Part shown: positions 50,963 through 60,370 of the stretch, in pieces
Numbering within the stretch: the first letter of the stretch is position 1
Layout of the letters: each line of letters begins with the position of its first letter
Origin: Saccharopolyspora oryzae
GTDB lineage: Bacteria; Actinomycetota; Actinomycetes; Mycobacteriales; Pseudonocardiaceae
Reading direction: 5' to 3'
Length of the DNA stretch: 64,000 nucleotides
Assembly: GCF_027853915.1 (NCBI RefSeq)
Contig: NZ_JAQGLA010000015.1
Span: forward strand, 1 to 64,000
Translations under genes and position numbers: made by a program
The notes under the pieces: model-generated
Told to the model about the DNA's origin: nothing
The model's input: the letters and a program-made list of their open reading frames with translations, nothing else
The model's database searches: none

Positions 50963-51394
50963 GTGAGGGGTTACGCCGTCCACCTGCTGTTCCACCTGCT
51001 GGCCATGGCGGCCGGCGCCGGTTGCGGCGCGGCGGTCGCGCTCTGGTGGTACGGCGGCGAACCGACCGGCCTGTGGCTGGCGCTCGGCGCGCTGATGATC
51101 GGGATCATCGTGCTGGTGCTGGAATGGCTCTACATCAGCGCGAACCAGCCGGAACCGCCCGCACCGCCGCAGCAGACCTACCCGCCGCGGACGTACCCGC
51201 CGCAGTCCCGCCCGCGGATGCAGGCACCGCAGCGACCGCGCACCCGGCCCGATCTCGAACCCGTCGCAGCACCGTCGGAGACCCTGCTCCAACCCGCGCC
51301 CGAAAGCACCTCGGTGGACCAGGAGACCAAGACCTCGGCCACCGACGCCCTCAGGTCGCTGGGCACCGCGGACCGGTCGACCCACCAGAGCTGA
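50963..51394 (+). CDS. Two-helix membrane protein with proline-rich tail
   Basis: A 143-residue protein starting at GTG 50963, chosen because GGGAGG lies 12 bases upstream and the first helix begins immediately (GYAVHLLFHLLAMAAGAGCGAA). A second helix is ALGALMIGIIVLVLEWLYIS. The tail is rich in Pro, Gln and Tyr (PPQQTYPPRTYPPQSRPR) and probably extended. No family is recognised. It lies 92 bp upstream of the ABC exporter genes on the same strand, but a separate unit is likely. Confidence 0.65.
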   Translation: MRGYAVHLLFHLLAMAAGAGCGAAVALWWYGGEPTGLWLALGALMIGIIVLVLEWLYISANQPEPPAPPQQTYPPRTYPPQSRPRMQAPQRPRTRPDLEPVAAPSETLLQPAPESTSVDQETKTSATDALRSLGTADRSTHQS

Positions 51395-51486
51395 AAGCCG
51401 TTCTTTCATAACGCGGAATTCACACGCAACCGAACGGCATCCCGGCACGTCCTACGGTCAAGATCAACGACCAGGAGTGCCACACG

Positions 51487-52401
51487 ATGCCTACGCAGGA
51501 CCAAGCCGTCCTCGCCAGGGACGTGCGACGCCGGTTCGGCGCGGTGGAAGCCGTGCGCGGGATCGACCTCGACGTTCCGCACGGCGAGGTCACCGCCCTA
51601 GTCGGACCGAACGGCGCGGGCAAGACCACGTTGCTGCTGATGCTGGCGACGCTGCTCGCTCCGGACTCCGGGGAGCTGCGGGTGGCCGGTCACGACCCGG
51701 TGGCCGAGCCGCTGGCGGTGCGCCGCAAGCTCGGCTGGATGCCCGACGCGTTCGGCGTGTACGACCAGCTGACCACCCGCGAGTACCTGGCCTTCTTCGC
51801 CAACGCCTACCGGATCCCCGCCGCCGGGGCGAAGGCCCGGGTCGCCGAGCTGCTCGACGTGGTGCACCTCGCGGAGTTCGCCGATCAGCCGGTGCACGTG
51901 CTGTCACGAGGCCAGAAGCAGCGCCTCGCGCTGGCTCGCGCGCTGGTGCACCGGCCGTCGGTGCTGCTGCTCGACGAACCCGCCTCCGGGCTCGACCCGC
52001 GTTCCCGCGTGGAGCTGCGCGACCTGCTGCGGGCGCAGGCGCAGGAAGGCACCGCGGTCCTGGTGTCCAGCCACATCCTGAGCGAGCTGGGCGAGATCGC
52101 CGACCGCGTCGTGTTCGTCAGCGGCGGGCAGACCGCCGGGCAGCACCGGATGGACGAGCTCGACCACCGCTCGGCGTGGCGGGTGCGGGCCGTCTCGGGT
52201 GATCTGCCCGCGGCGTTGGCGCAGCGCGGGATCGCCCACGCCGCGCACTCCGCCGGGATCGACGTGCAGGTCGACTCCGAGCAGGCCGCGGCGGACCTGC
52301 TCGCCCAGCTGATCGCCGACGGCGTGCAGGTGTCCAGCTTCGCCCCGGTCGGCAACCACCTGGAGTCCGCCTACCTGGCCTACACCGAGGAGCGCCGATG
52401 A
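51487..52401 (+). CDS. ABC transporter ATPase (ABC-2 exporter type)
   Basis: A 304-residue ATPase. Walker [10 protein letters not shown] (residues 40-48), Q-loop region [14 protein letters not shown], signature LSRGQKQR (R instead of the second G), Walker [13 protein letters not shown] and switch histidine SSHIL. The C-terminal 90 residues are the regulatory extension of drug/lipid exporters. It overlaps the permease gene by 4 bp (ATGA). The substrate is unknown. Confidence 0.92.
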   Translation: MPTQDQAVLARDVRRRFGAVEAVRGIDLDVPHGEVTALVGPNGAGKTTLLLMLATLLAPDSGELRVAGHDPVAEPLAVRRKLGWMPDAFGVYDQLTTREYLAFFANAYRIPAAGAKARVAELLDVVHLAEFADQPVHVLSRGQKQRLALARALVHRPSVLLLDEPASGLDPRSRVELRDLLRAQAQEGTAVLVSSHILSELGEIADRVVFVSGGQTAGQHRMDELDHRSAWRVRAVSGDLPAALAQRGIAHAAHSAGIDVQVDSEQAAADLLAQLIADGVQVSSFAPVGNHLESAYLAYTEERR

Positions 52402-53405
52402 CCCTCAGCGGTATCAAGATCGTGGCCGAGCAGGAGTTCCGGGTCCGGTTGCGCACCGGCCGCTGGCGCTGGCTGCTGGTCGCGTGGGTCGTCGTCATCG
52501 CGGCGTTCACCTCGCTGCTGCGCTACGCCCTGGGGCTCGCGCGCTCGGCGTCCGAGGTCGGCATGAACAACATCGGCCTGCCGATGTTCGGCGCCCTGAT
52601 GCTCTTCGTGCTCGGGCTCGCGCTGCTGGTGGCCCCGGCGCTGGCGGCGCAGTCGATCAACGGCGACCGCGAGCGCGGCACCCTCGCCACGGTGCAGGTG
52701 ACGCCGCTGTCGGCGTGGGAGATCACGCTCGGCAAGTTCGCGGCGGCGTGGACCACCGGTCTGGTCTTCCTCGGGTTGACCCTGCCGTTCGCGGTGTGGG
52801 CGGTGCTGGAGGGCGGGGTCGGCCCGCTGCGCGCGCTGGCGGTGGTCGCGGTCGTCGCGCTGCTGATCGGCGTGATCTGCGCGATGGCGCAGGGCCTGTC
52901 GGCGCTGTTCGCCCGCGGGATCACCTCGACGCTGATGTCCTACCTGCTGGTGTTCGCCCTGACCGTCGGCACGGTGATCGCCTTCGCCCTGGTGCTCCCG
53001 CTGACCTTGAAGGAGCACGAGTACACCATCGCGAACGACCTGGGCGAGTCCACGACCCGCACCGAGGAGGTGCCGCAGCCCCAGTACGTGTGGTGGCTGC
53101 TGGCGCCGAACCCGTTCGTCATCCTCGGCGACGCCGCGCCGGCCCCGCCGATGCAGTTCAACCCCGACACCGGCCGGGAAGAGCCGGTGATCAGCATGGA
53201 TCCGCTGAGCACCATCGGCCTGGGCGCGCGCAGCATGCGCATGGACATGACCGACTACGACCGGTTCCAGCTGTACTCGAGCCCGGCCGTGTGGCCGTAC
53301 GGGCTCGGCTTCAACGTCCTGGTCGGCGCCGGTGCCCTGTGGCTGAGCGCTCGACGGCTCCGCACACCCGCGCGCACCCTGGCGAGCGGCGTGCGAATCG
53401 CTTGA
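52398..53405 (+). CDS. ABC-2 type permease
   Basis: A 335-residue membrane protein, partner of the preceding ATPase. It starts [20 protein letters not shown] and has six helices in the ABC-2/NosY pattern: one near residue 28-45, a second about 65-90, the middle cluster 115-205 and a last helix about 300-318. A large extracytoplasmic loop lies between helices 5 and 6 (about 210-295). GDRERGTLATVQVTPLSAWEI is the cytoplasmic coupling region. Probably an exporter. Confidence 0.9.
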   Translation: MTLSGIKIVAEQEFRVRLRTGRWRWLLVAWVVVIAAFTSLLRYALGLARSASEVGMNNIGLPMFGALMLFVLGLALLVAPALAAQSINGDRERGTLATVQVTPLSAWEITLGKFAAAWTTGLVFLGLTLPFAVWAVLEGGVGPLRALAVVAVVALLIGVICAMAQGLSALFARGITSTLMSYLLVFALTVGTVIAFALVLPLTLKEHEYTIANDLGESTTRTEEVPQPQYVWWLLAPNPFVILGDAAPAPPMQFNPDTGREEPVISMDPLSTIGLGARSMRMDMTDYDRFQLYSSPAVWPYGLGFNVLVGAGALWLSARRLRTPARTLASGVRIA

Positions 53406-53409
53406 GCTC

Positions 53410-53446
53410 CGGTGCGTGCGGTATCGCCCGGATACCGCACGCACCG
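53410..53446. terminator. Bidirectional terminator palindrome
   Basis: Perfect 16-bp arms CGGTGCGTGCGGTATC/GATACCGCACGCACCG with a 5-nt loop. It fills the gap between the convergent ABC permease (stop 53405) and the CaiD-like gene (stop 53448). Confidence 0.75.
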
Positions 53447-53447
53447 C

Positions 53448-54233
53448 TCAGCGTCCCGTCCACTTCGGACTCCGCTTCTCGGCGAAGGCCCGGGGACCCT
53501 CCTGCGCGTCTTCGGAGCGGAGCATCGCCTGGTAGTTCGGCAGGTCCCCGCTGCGCATCAGGCGGTAGCCGGACTCGACGTCCAGGGCGGCGGTGCGGCG
53601 CACGATCTCCTTCACCGCGGCGATCGCCAAGGGCGCCGAGCCGCAGATCCGGTGAGCCAGTTCCATCGCAGCACCGAGCAGGTCGCCAGCTGGGACCACG
53701 CGGTTCACCAGTCCCCACCGCTCCGCTTCCGCGGCGGTCATGCGGCGGCCGGTGAGCAGCAGCTCCGCCGCCACCGCCTGCGGCAGGCGCTCGGGCAGCC
53801 GGAGCACACCTCCGGAATCGGCGACCATGCCCAGGGTCACCTCGGTGAGCGCGAACGCCGCGTGCTCGGCGGCGATGATCAGGTCCGCGGCCAGCGCGAG
53901 CTCGAAGCCGCCGCCCAGGGCCAGCCCGTTGACCGCGGCGATCACCGGCTTGTCCAGGTCGAAGAACTCGGTGAGACCGGCGAAGCCGCCCGGCCCGTGG
54001 TCGGCGTCGATGGCCTCGCCCTCCGCCGCGGCCTTCAGGTCCCAGCCCGCCGAGAAGAACCGCTCGCCCGCGCCGGTCAGCACCGCGACGCGCAGCGAAT
54101 CGTCCCGCTGGAGGCGGTCGAAAGCCTCGTGGAGCGCCTGGCTGGTGGCGACGTCGATGGCGTTGGCCTTCGGCCGGTCCAGGGTCACCGTGAGCACCCC
54201 GCCGTCGACGTCCGTCCGCACCTGATCGGTCAT
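53448..54233 (-). CDS. Carnitinyl-CoA/crotonobetainyl-CoA hydratase-like protein (CaiD-like)
   Basis: A 261-residue crotonase-fold enzyme with an unusually close match to the CaiD pattern: [21 protein letters not shown] and [20 protein letters not shown] (each in the 50-105 region), [46 protein letters not shown], and the end [22 protein letters not shown] (shortened here). CaiD converts crotonobetainyl-CoA and carnitinyl-CoA. It overlaps the CoA ligase gene by 4 bp. It is the last gene of a four-gene operon. Confidence 0.85.
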   Translation of the reverse strand: MTDQVRTDVDGGVLTVTLDRPKANAIDVATSQALHEAFDRLQRDDSLRVAVLTGAGERFFSAGWDLKAAAEGEAIDADHGPGGFAGLTEFFDLDKPVIAAVNGLALGGGFELALAADLIIAAEHAAFALTEVTLGMVADSGGVLRLPERLPQAVAAELLLTGRRMTAAEAERWGLVNRVVPAGDLLGAAMELAHRICGSAPLAIAAVKEIVRRTAALDVESGYRLMRSGDLPNYQAMLRSEDAQEGPRAFAEKRSPKWTGR

Positions 54234-56311
54234 CCGTCCTCCTTCGCGCGGCGGATCAGCACGTCCACCGCCACCGCTCCCCGCGGCGTCGCCAGCAGGG
54301 GGTTCACGTCCAGTTCCAGCAGCGCGTCGTCGCCGCGCGCGTGCTCGGCGATCGCGGTGATCGCGTCCACCACCGCGGGCACGTCGGCGGCCGGTCCGCG
54401 AAAGCCCGCCAGCAGCGGCCAGATCCGCAGGTCGCGCAGGGCGTCGGCGATCTGCTCGCGGGTCGCCGGGAGCAGCAGCGTGACCGAATCGCGCACGAGC
54501 TCGACGAGCACGCCGCCCGCGCCGATCGTGAGCGACAGGCCGAACTGCGGATCGCGGCGCACGCCGACGATCAGCTCGGCGACCGCGCCCTCGACCATGC
54601 GCTCGACCAGGAACGCATCGGTCAGCCCGGCCATGTCGGCCACCGCGTCGCGCACCTGCTCCCCGCTGGTCAGCCCGACCCGCACGCCACCGGCTTCGGT
54701 CTTGTGCGCCAGATCGGCCGACACCGCCTTGACCACCACCGGGAAGCCGATCCGGGCGGCGACCTCCGGCGCGCCATCCGCGCTGGTCAGAGCACCTTCC
54801 GGGATCGCGACTCCGGATGCGGACAGCGCCCGCTTGCCCGCCCGCTCGTCGAGCTGGTGCGGCTCGCCGACGACTTCGACCGGGATCTCCAGCGGAGCCG
54901 TCGCGTCCGATCTCCGTTGTGCAGCACCGATTTCGGCCGCTGCGGAGATGGCCGCGAGGCAGTCCGCCACGCCCTGCATCGGGGCCACTCCCTCCGCCAG
55001 CAGCCGCTCCCCGACGTGTTCCGGGAGCCCTTCCGGCAGGGAACTCACCACGCACGCAGGCGAACCCACCTGCCGGTGCGCGTCGAGGAAAGCGTCCACT
55101 GTGGTCACCCAAGGGCCGTCGGCGCAGCGGTCCTCGCGGGGGAAGTCGACCAGCAGCAGGTGGGCGTCGAACCCGGCGCCGAGGAGTTCCGCGAAGCAGG
55201 CCGTTTGCGCTGGTAGATCACCCCAGATGTAGGTGTGGTAGTCCAGCGGGTTGGCCACCGCGACCCGGTCGCCGAGCAGCCGCTGCAGCTGCCGCCCGGT
55301 GCCGTCCGGGAACGGCGGGAGGTCCAGCCCGCGCCGCTCGGCGAGGTCGGCGACCAGGGCCGCCTCGCCGCCGGAACAGCTGGCCGAGGCGATCCGGGTA
55401 CCGGCCAGCGGGCCGTGCACGTGCAGGAACTTCAGCGCCTCCACGAAGGTCTCCACGCGACGCACCCTGGCCATGCCGAGCCGCCGGAACAGTGCGTCGC
55501 AGAGCACGTCCGAACCCGCCAGGGAGCTGGTGTGGCTGAGGTTGGCCTGCGCGCCGAGCTCGGAGCTGCCGGACTTCAGCACCACGACCGGGATCCCCGC
55601 GCGCAGCGCCCGCAGGCCCACCCGGGACAGGGCTGCGACGTCGTCCACGCCTTCGAGGTGCAGGCCGATCGCGGTGATGCGGGGATCCTCGAGCAGCGCG
55701 TCGACCAGCTCAGCGGCACCTGTCACAGCGCCGTTCCCGAGGGTGATCAGCTGGGCCAGCGGCAGCGAACGGCGCTGCATGGTGAGGTTCTGGCCGATGT
55801 TGCCGCTCTGCGTGAGCACCGCGACGCCGCGCTCCACCCGGCGGCCGCCGTGCTGGTCCGGCCACAGCGCGGCGCCGTCGAGGTAGTTGAGCAGGCCGAT
55901 GCAGTTCGGCCCGATCAGCGGCATCCCGGCTGCGGCGTCCACTAAGGACTCTTGCAGCGCAGAGCCGTCCGGGCCGTGCTCGGCGAAGCCGGAGGCGTGG
56001 CACACCACTCCCCCGGTACCGCGCGCGGCAAGGTCGGCTACCACGCCGATCGTCGCTTCCTTCGGCACGGCGACGAAAGCCGCGTCGGGCGCCTCGGGGA
56101 GTTCAGCGGCACTGCGGTAGCAGCGCAGGCCCTCGATCTCGGTGCGGTGCGGGTGGACCGGCCAGACCTGGCCGGCGAAGCCGATGCGGCGGCACTGCCG
56201 GATCGCCTCGGCGGCGGCGTCCCCGCCGAAGACGGCGACGTGCTCGGGCGCCAGCAGTCGGCGCAGGTTCCGCTGGCGGGCAGGGGAAACAGACGTGGAT
56301 TCGACGCTCAC
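54230..56311 (-). CDS. ADP-forming acyl-CoA synthetase (acetate-CoA ligase family)
   Basis: A 693-residue protein with the same domain order as the gene at 21557: CoA-binding ([19 protein letters not shown]), ligase-CoA ([41 protein letters not shown] with the likely phosphohistidine) and ATP-grasp ([30 protein letters not shown]). It should make the CoA ester of the operon's substrate. In enteric carnitine metabolism that job is done by CaiC or the CaiB transferase, so this is an alternative. It lies 16 bp after the dehydrogenase stop. Confidence 0.88.
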   Translation of the reverse strand: MSVESTSVSPARQRNLRRLLAPEHVAVFGGDAAAEAIRQCRRIGFAGQVWPVHPHRTEIEGLRCYRSAAELPEAPDAAFVAVPKEATIGVVADLAARGTGGVVCHASGFAEHGPDGSALQESLVDAAAGMPLIGPNCIGLLNYLDGAALWPDQHGGRRVERGVAVLTQSGNIGQNLTMQRRSLPLAQLITLGNGAVTGAAELVDALLEDPRITAIGLHLEGVDDVAALSRVGLRALRAGIPVVVLKSGSSELGAQANLSHTSSLAGSDVLCDALFRRLGMARVRRVETFVEALKFLHVHGPLAGTRIASASCSGGEAALVADLAERRGLDLPPFPDGTGRQLQRLLGDRVAVANPLDYHTYIWGDLPAQTACFAELLGAGFDAHLLLVDFPREDRCADGPWVTTVDAFLDAHRQVGSPACVVSSLPEGLPEHVGERLLAEGVAPMQGVADCLAAISAAAEIGAAQRRSDATAPLEIPVEVVGEPHQLDERAGKRALSASGVAIPEGALTSADGAPEVAARIGFPVVVKAVSADLAHKTEAGGVRVGLTSGEQVRDAVADMAGLTDAFLVERMVEGAVAELIVGVRRDPQFGLSLTIGAGGVLVELVRDSVTLLLPATREQIADALRDLRIWPLLAGFRGPAADVPAVVDAITAIAEHARGDDALLELDVNPLLATPRGAVAVDVLIRRAKEDG

Positions 56312-56327
56312 GACGCACCCGCCGGGG

Positions 56328-57488
56328 TCAGGCGCCGAGCGGGCGCAGCAGGGAACGGGAGATGATGTGCCGCTGGATCTCGCTGGTGCCGTCCCAGATC
56401 CGCTCGACCCGGGCGTCCCGCCAGAACCGCTCGATCGGCAGCTCGGCCATCAGCCCCATGCCGCCGAAGATCTGCAGCGCGCGGTCGGTGATCCGGCCCA
56501 GCGCCTCGGAGGCGAACAGCTTGGCCATCGCCGCTTCCTGGTCGGACATGCCGCCGGCGTCCAGCTTCGCCGCCGCCCGCAGGGTGAGCAGCTCGGCCGC
56601 GTCGAGCTCGGTGGCCATGTCCGCGAGCGGGAACCCGATGCCCTGGAACTTGCCGATCGGCTGGCCGAACTGCTGCCGCTCCGCGGCCCACCGGGTGGCC
56701 ATCTCCAGCACCCGCCGACCGCGGCCGACGCTGGTCGCCGCGACGCTGAGCCGGCTCGCGCCCAGCCACTCGCCCATCAGCTCGAAGCCCGCGCCCTCCT
56801 CGCCGAGCCGCTGCGCGGCGGGGATCCGGCAGTCGGTGAAGACCAGTTCGCACTGGTGGTAGCCGCGGTGCGACACGCACGCCGAGCCGCGCCGGACCTC
56901 CAGCCCGGGGGCGTCGAGGTCCACCAGGAACGCGGTGATCAGGTTCTTCGGACCGCGCGGGGTCTCCTCGACGCCGGTGGCGGCGAACAGCACGACGAAG
57001 TCGGAGGTGTCGGCGTGGCTGATGAAGTGCTTGGTCCCGTTGAGCACGTAATCACCGCCGTCCCGCACCGCGCGAGTCGTCATGGACCGCACGTCCGAGC
57101 CCGCGCCGGGTTCGGTCATGGCCAGGCAGTCGTGGCGCTCGCCGCGGATGGCGGGCAGCAGGTAGCGCTCGCGCTGCTCGCCCTCGCACGCCTGCAGGAT
57201 GTTGCTCGGCCGGGCGACGAGCATCTGCAGCGCGTAGCCGGTGCGGCCGAGTTCGCGCTCGACCAGCGTGACACCGGTGGCGTCCAGGCCGCCGCCGCCG
57301 AGTTCGGCGGGCATGTTCGCGGCGTACAGACCGGCCTCCAACGCCCTGGCCCGGATCCGCTCGGCGAGCTCGGCCGGTACCTCGTCGAGGCGCTCGACCT
57401 CGTCCTCGTGCGGCTCCAGTTCGGCGGCGACGAACTTGCGCACGGTGTCGACGATCATCTGCTGTTCGGCGGTCAGCTCGAAGTCCAC
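56328..57488 (-). CDS. Acyl-CoA dehydrogenase
   Basis: A 386-residue FAD enzyme. The signature blocks AMTEPGAGSDVRSM, TKHFISHADTSD, RQQFGQPIGKFQGIGFPLAD and QIFGGMGLMAELPIERFWRD are all present. At the position of the catalytic glutamate of medium-chain enzymes (YEGTS) it reads WDGTS, with aspartate. The context suggests a substrate such as gamma-butyrobetainyl-CoA or a related acyl-CoA, by analogy with CaiA, but this is inference. It is the second gene of the operon, 9 bp after the thioesterase stop. Confidence 0.9.
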   Translation of the reverse strand: MDFELTAEQQMIVDTVRKFVAAELEPHEDEVERLDEVPAELAERIRARALEAGLYAANMPAELGGGGLDATGVTLVERELGRTGYALQMLVARPSNILQACEGEQRERYLLPAIRGERHDCLAMTEPGAGSDVRSMTTRAVRDGGDYVLNGTKHFISHADTSDFVVLFAATGVEETPRGPKNLITAFLVDLDAPGLEVRRGSACVSHRGYHQCELVFTDCRIPAAQRLGEEGAGFELMGEWLGASRLSVAATSVGRGRRVLEMATRWAAERQQFGQPIGKFQGIGFPLADMATELDAAELLTLRAAAKLDAGGMSDQEAAMAKLFASEALGRITDRALQIFGGMGLMAELPIERFWRDARVERIWDGTSEIQRHIISRSLLRPLGA

Positions 57489-57497
57489 GTCTGCTCC

Positions 57498-58031
57498 TCA
57501 GCGTCGGATGCCCATGGGGCGGCCTACTGTTCGGGGAATCGGTAGGGCCGCGTGCGCCTGGTGGATCGCGGTCAGGCGGTGCTGGATCTCGTCCGGCATT
57601 TCGCTGGACCGGCCGAGGTTCGTGTCCACGTGGACCAGCAACTGCTCGGCCGTGGCCAGCAGCGCGCCGGTTTCGCCGTGGTGCATCTCGTGGAACACGT
57701 GCACCCGCTTGGCGTCGTGGTCGAGCACGCGCAGGCTCAGCTCCAGCGGTTCGCCTTCGGCGGCCTCGCGCCGGTTGTGGATGTGGGTCTCCACTGTGTA
57801 CAGAGAACGGCCGCTTTCCCGGTACTGCTCGTCGATTCCGAGGTAGCGGAAGAACGCGTCCGAGCTGTCGCCGAACACGAGCAAGTAGCAGGACTCGCTC
57901 ATGTGGCCGTTGTAATCGACCCAGCTCGGGCTGACCGGCGTCCGGTGCAGCCGCAGCGGCGCCGGGATCTCCGCGGCGTCGTCCCAGGGCCGGTGCCCGC
58001 TGCCTTCGTAGGGGGTGACCACTCGCTCCAT
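57498..58031 (-). CDS. Hotdog thioesterase, betainyl/carnitinyl-CoA thioesterase-like
   Basis: A 177-residue 4HBT-type thioesterase. SWVDYNGHMSESCYLLVFGD (about residues 36-55) carries the active-site Asp-Tyr-Asn-Gly-His of this group and continues SSDAFFRYLGIDEQYRESG, a pattern shared with betainyl-CoA thioesterases of carnitine degradation (CdhB-like). It is the first gene of the operon with the acyl-CoA dehydrogenase, CoA ligase and CaiD-like protein. The divergent IclR gene is the likely regulator. Confidence 0.82.
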   Translation of the reverse strand: MERVVTPYEGSGHRPWDDAAEIPAPLRLHRTPVSPSWVDYNGHMSESCYLLVFGDSSDAFFRYLGIDEQYRESGRSLYTVETHIHNRREAAEGEPLELSLRVLDHDAKRVHVFHEMHHGETGALLATAEQLLVHVDTNLGRSSEMPDEIQHRLTAIHQAHAALPIPRTVGRPMGIRR

Positions 58032-58042
58032 GTCGTCTCACA

Positions 58043-58069
58043 ATGTGCGTTGGCTGTTCGTGATGTGCG
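58043..58069. promoter_or_regulatory. Direct repeat ATGTGCG, possible IclR site
   Basis: Two copies of ATGTGCG spaced 20 bp apart (58043-58049 and 58063-58069), about two helical turns, in the 120-bp divergent region between the thioesterase and IclR genes. This is suggestive only. Confidence 0.3.
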
Positions 58070-58151
58070 ACGCTAGGAGTCGATGGCGACCGCGTCAAGG
58101 CCGCCCACCCGACCGGCCGATCGCCGCGGCCGGGCGGACTAGGGTGGGGTC

Positions 58152-58940
58152 ATGAGTGTCGAAACGGCCCGCAACCAGGACGAACCCCGTTCTTCGACCG
58201 GGCGCGTGCAGTCCCTGGACCGCGCCGTCGCGCTGCTCAACGCGGTCTCGTCGAGCGCCCCGGAGGGACGACCGGCGGCCGAACTCGCCGCCGAGTGCGA
58301 CCTCAACCGGGCCACCGCGTGGCGACTGCTGGCCACCATGGAGCACCACGGGCTGGTCGAGCGGAACCCGCTGACCAACCGCTACTCGATCGGCTTCGCG
58401 ATCAGCCGGATGGCCGCCACCGCGGGCGTCGACGGACTGGTGCGCCGCGCGCACGACGTCCTGGAGCGGCTCAGCCGAGAGACCGGCGAAACCGCCAATC
58501 TCGCCGTGGTGCAACACCTCGGCCTGACCTACGTGGACGAAGTGGCGCCGCCGGTGGTGCTCAGCGCCCGCTGGCTCGGCAGGCAGGTGCCGATCCACGC
58601 GACCTCGGCGGGCAAGGCGTTCCTGGCCTGGCTCCCGGACGACGAGGTCGAGTCGATGCTCGCCGGCCCGCTCGCGGAGTACACCTCCACCACCCGGACC
58701 GACCGCACCGCGCTGCGCGCCGAGCTCGCCGAGATCCGCGAGCTGGGCTACAGCGTCGGCATCGGCGAGCTGGAACCCCAGGTCCACGGGATCTCGGCGG
58801 CGGCGCTGGACGCGCGCGACCACCCGTTCGCCATCGTCAGCATCTGGGGTCCGCGCGACCGCGTCCCGGAGTCGCGCTTCCCCGAGCTGGGCGCCCTGGC
58901 CCGCGAGGCCGCCACCGACATCGCGGCCATGATGCCCTGA
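58152..58940 (+). CDS. IclR-family transcriptional regulator
   Basis: A 262-residue regulator. The winged helix lies at about 20-85 (SLDRAVALLNAV, AAECDLNRATAWRLLATMEHHG, GLVERNPLTNRYSIG). The GAF-like effector domain has VPIHATSAGKAFLAWLPDDE and GISAAALDARDHPFAIVSIWGP. It is divergent from the four-gene acyl-CoA operon and probably controls it, responding to a carnitine-like acid or its CoA ester (inference). Confidence 0.9.
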   Translation: MSVETARNQDEPRSSTGRVQSLDRAVALLNAVSSSAPEGRPAAELAAECDLNRATAWRLLATMEHHGLVERNPLTNRYSIGFAISRMAATAGVDGLVRRAHDVLERLSRETGETANLAVVQHLGLTYVDEVAPPVVLSARWLGRQVPIHATSAGKAFLAWLPDDEVESMLAGPLAEYTSTTRTDRTALRAELAEIRELGYSVGIGELEPQVHGISAAALDARDHPFAIVSIWGPRDRVPESRFPELGALAREAATDIAAMMP

Positions 58941-58971
58941 TATCCGCCGCGCAAGGCCGTACCGTGCGGGA

Positions 58972-59745
58972 ATGGTGGAACTCCGGGCCGCGCTGATCGA
59001 CATCGACGGCGTGCTGACCGTCTCCTGGCGACCGCTGCCGTGCACCGCCGATGCGCTCAGGGAATTGAGGGCTGACGGGATCGACGTCCTGCTGGTCACC
59101 AACACCACCAGCCGCACCAGGTCATCGATCGCGGAAGCCCTGGTCGAGGCCGGGTTCGACGTCGGCCCCGACGAGATCCTCACCGCACCGGCGGCCGCCG
59201 CCGAACACCTCGCGCGGCACCACCCCGGCGCTCGGTGCCTGCTGGTGAACAGCGGGGACATCGGCGACGACCTGGGTGATGTGGAACTGGTCGACGACGA
59301 CGCGGACGTGGTCCTCCTCGGCGGCGCCGGACCGGAGTTCGACTACCGGACGCTCAACCTCGCCTTCGCCCACCTGCAGCGCGGCGCACCGCTGGTGGCC
59401 ATGCACCGCAGCCTCTACTGGCGCACCGACCAGGGCCTGCAGCTGGACTCGGGCGCATTCCTGCTCGGCCTGGAAAGGGCCGCGAACCGAACGGCGACGG
59501 TGGTCGGCAAGCCGTCTGCCGAGTTCTTCGCCGCCGCGCTGGGCAAGCTCGGCGCTGAACCCGCGAACTCGCTGATGATCGGCGACGACGTCGAGTCCGA
59601 CGTGCTCGGCGCGCAACAGCACGGCATCACCGGAATCCTGGTGCGCACCGGCAAGTTCAGCCCGGAGGCCCTCTCGGCCGCGTCCGGCGAACCCGACCAC
59701 GTGCTGGATTCCTTCGCCGATCTGCCCGGCTTCCTCCGCCGGTGA
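58972..59745 (+). CDS. HAD-family IIA phosphatase, LHPP-like
   Basis: A 257-residue haloacid-dehalogenase hydrolase of the NagD/LHPP type. The nucleophile motif is DIDGVL (D10 and D12). Motif II is LLVTNTTSRTRS, the cap domain follows (about 80-180), and motifs III/IV are GKPSAEFF and MIGDDVESDVLGAQQHGITG. The closest description is phospholysine/phosphohistidine inorganic pyrophosphate phosphatase-like, and its substrate is unproven. It starts at ATG 58972, 31 bp after the IclR gene, and may be co-transcribed. Confidence 0.88.
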   Translation: MVELRAALIDIDGVLTVSWRPLPCTADALRELRADGIDVLLVTNTTSRTRSSIAEALVEAGFDVGPDEILTAPAAAAEHLARHHPGARCLLVNSGDIGDDLGDVELVDDDADVVLLGGAGPEFDYRTLNLAFAHLQRGAPLVAMHRSLYWRTDQGLQLDSGAFLLGLERAANRTATVVGKPSAEFFAAALGKLGAEPANSLMIGDDVESDVLGAQQHGITGILVRTGKFSPEALSAASGEPDHVLDSFADLPGFLRR

Positions 59746-59830
59746 ACCGGCGAACGGACCAGGCTACCTGCAACGACTGCGAAGTGAGCCTTTTTCATCC
59801 TCGCCGCCATGATGCCGTGATGCCCGCTGG

Positions 59831-60286
59831 TCAGCGGATCGGCAGCAGCTGACCGCGTTCGGCGTCCGGGCGGGAGCCGAAGATGCGGCGTTCGGCGGCG
59901 GTGATCGGCACGTCGTCGATGCTGGCTTCGCGGCGGCTCATCAGGCCGTCGGCGGTGAACTCCCACAGCTCGTTGCCGTAGCTGCGCCACCACTGCCCCG
60001 ACTCGTCGTGGCATTCGTACTGGAAGCGCACCGCGATGCGGTTCTCGCGGAAGGCCCAGAGCTCCTTGCGCAGCGCGTAGTCCAGCTCGCGCGCCCACTT
60101 CTGCCGCAGGAACCCCACGATCTCAGCACGCCCGGTGATGAACCGATCGCGGTTGCGCCACACCGAATCCGCTGTGTAGGCCGCTGCGACGCGCTCGGGG
60201 TCGCGGGTGTTCCAGGCGTCCTCAGCGGCCTGGACCTTCTGGGCGGCGGTGCGCTCGTCGACCGGCGGGAAGGGCGGGCGGGACAT
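59831..60286 (-). CDS. NTF2-like protein, DUF1348 family
   Basis: A 151-residue SnoaL/NTF2-fold protein. [26 protein letters not shown] (shown as two parts of helix 1) and [21 protein letters not shown], then [11 protein letters not shown] and GNELWEF, match the DUF1348 (nuclear transport factor 2-like) group. The C-terminus has [10 protein letters not shown] and RRIFG. The function is unknown. It is divergent from a TetR gene across a pair of palindromic operators and is very probably its target. Confidence 0.87.
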   Translation of the reverse strand: MSRPPFPPVDERTAAQKVQAAEDAWNTRDPERVAAAYTADSVWRNRDRFITGRAEIVGFLRQKWARELDYALRKELWAFRENRIAVRFQYECHDESGQWWRSYGNELWEFTADGLMSRREASIDDVPITAAERRIFGSRPDAERGQLLPIR

Positions 60287-60300
60287 GGCGGAGCCTCCTC

Positions 60301-60346
60301 GTGGAGAACGGGCGTTCTCCACGTAGGCTAGAGAACGGCCGTTCTC
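60301..60346. promoter_or_regulatory. Twin TetR operators in divergent promoter
   Basis: Two related palindromes: GTGGAGAACG-GG-CGTTCTCCAC (60301-60322) and GAGAACGGCCGTTCTC (60331-60346), with centres 27 bp apart. A TAGGCT -10-like box sits between them. They lie between the NTF2 gene (start 60286) and the TetR gene (start 60371). Confidence 0.75.
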
Positions 60347-60370
60347 CCAACAACCCCGGAAGATCACCGC

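Noticed and set aside
58927-59832. Two similar 27-bp stretches (CCATGATGCC near 58932 and near 59808)
   Set aside because: One is the coding end of the IclR gene and the other intergenic; the match is short with four mismatches and probably chance.
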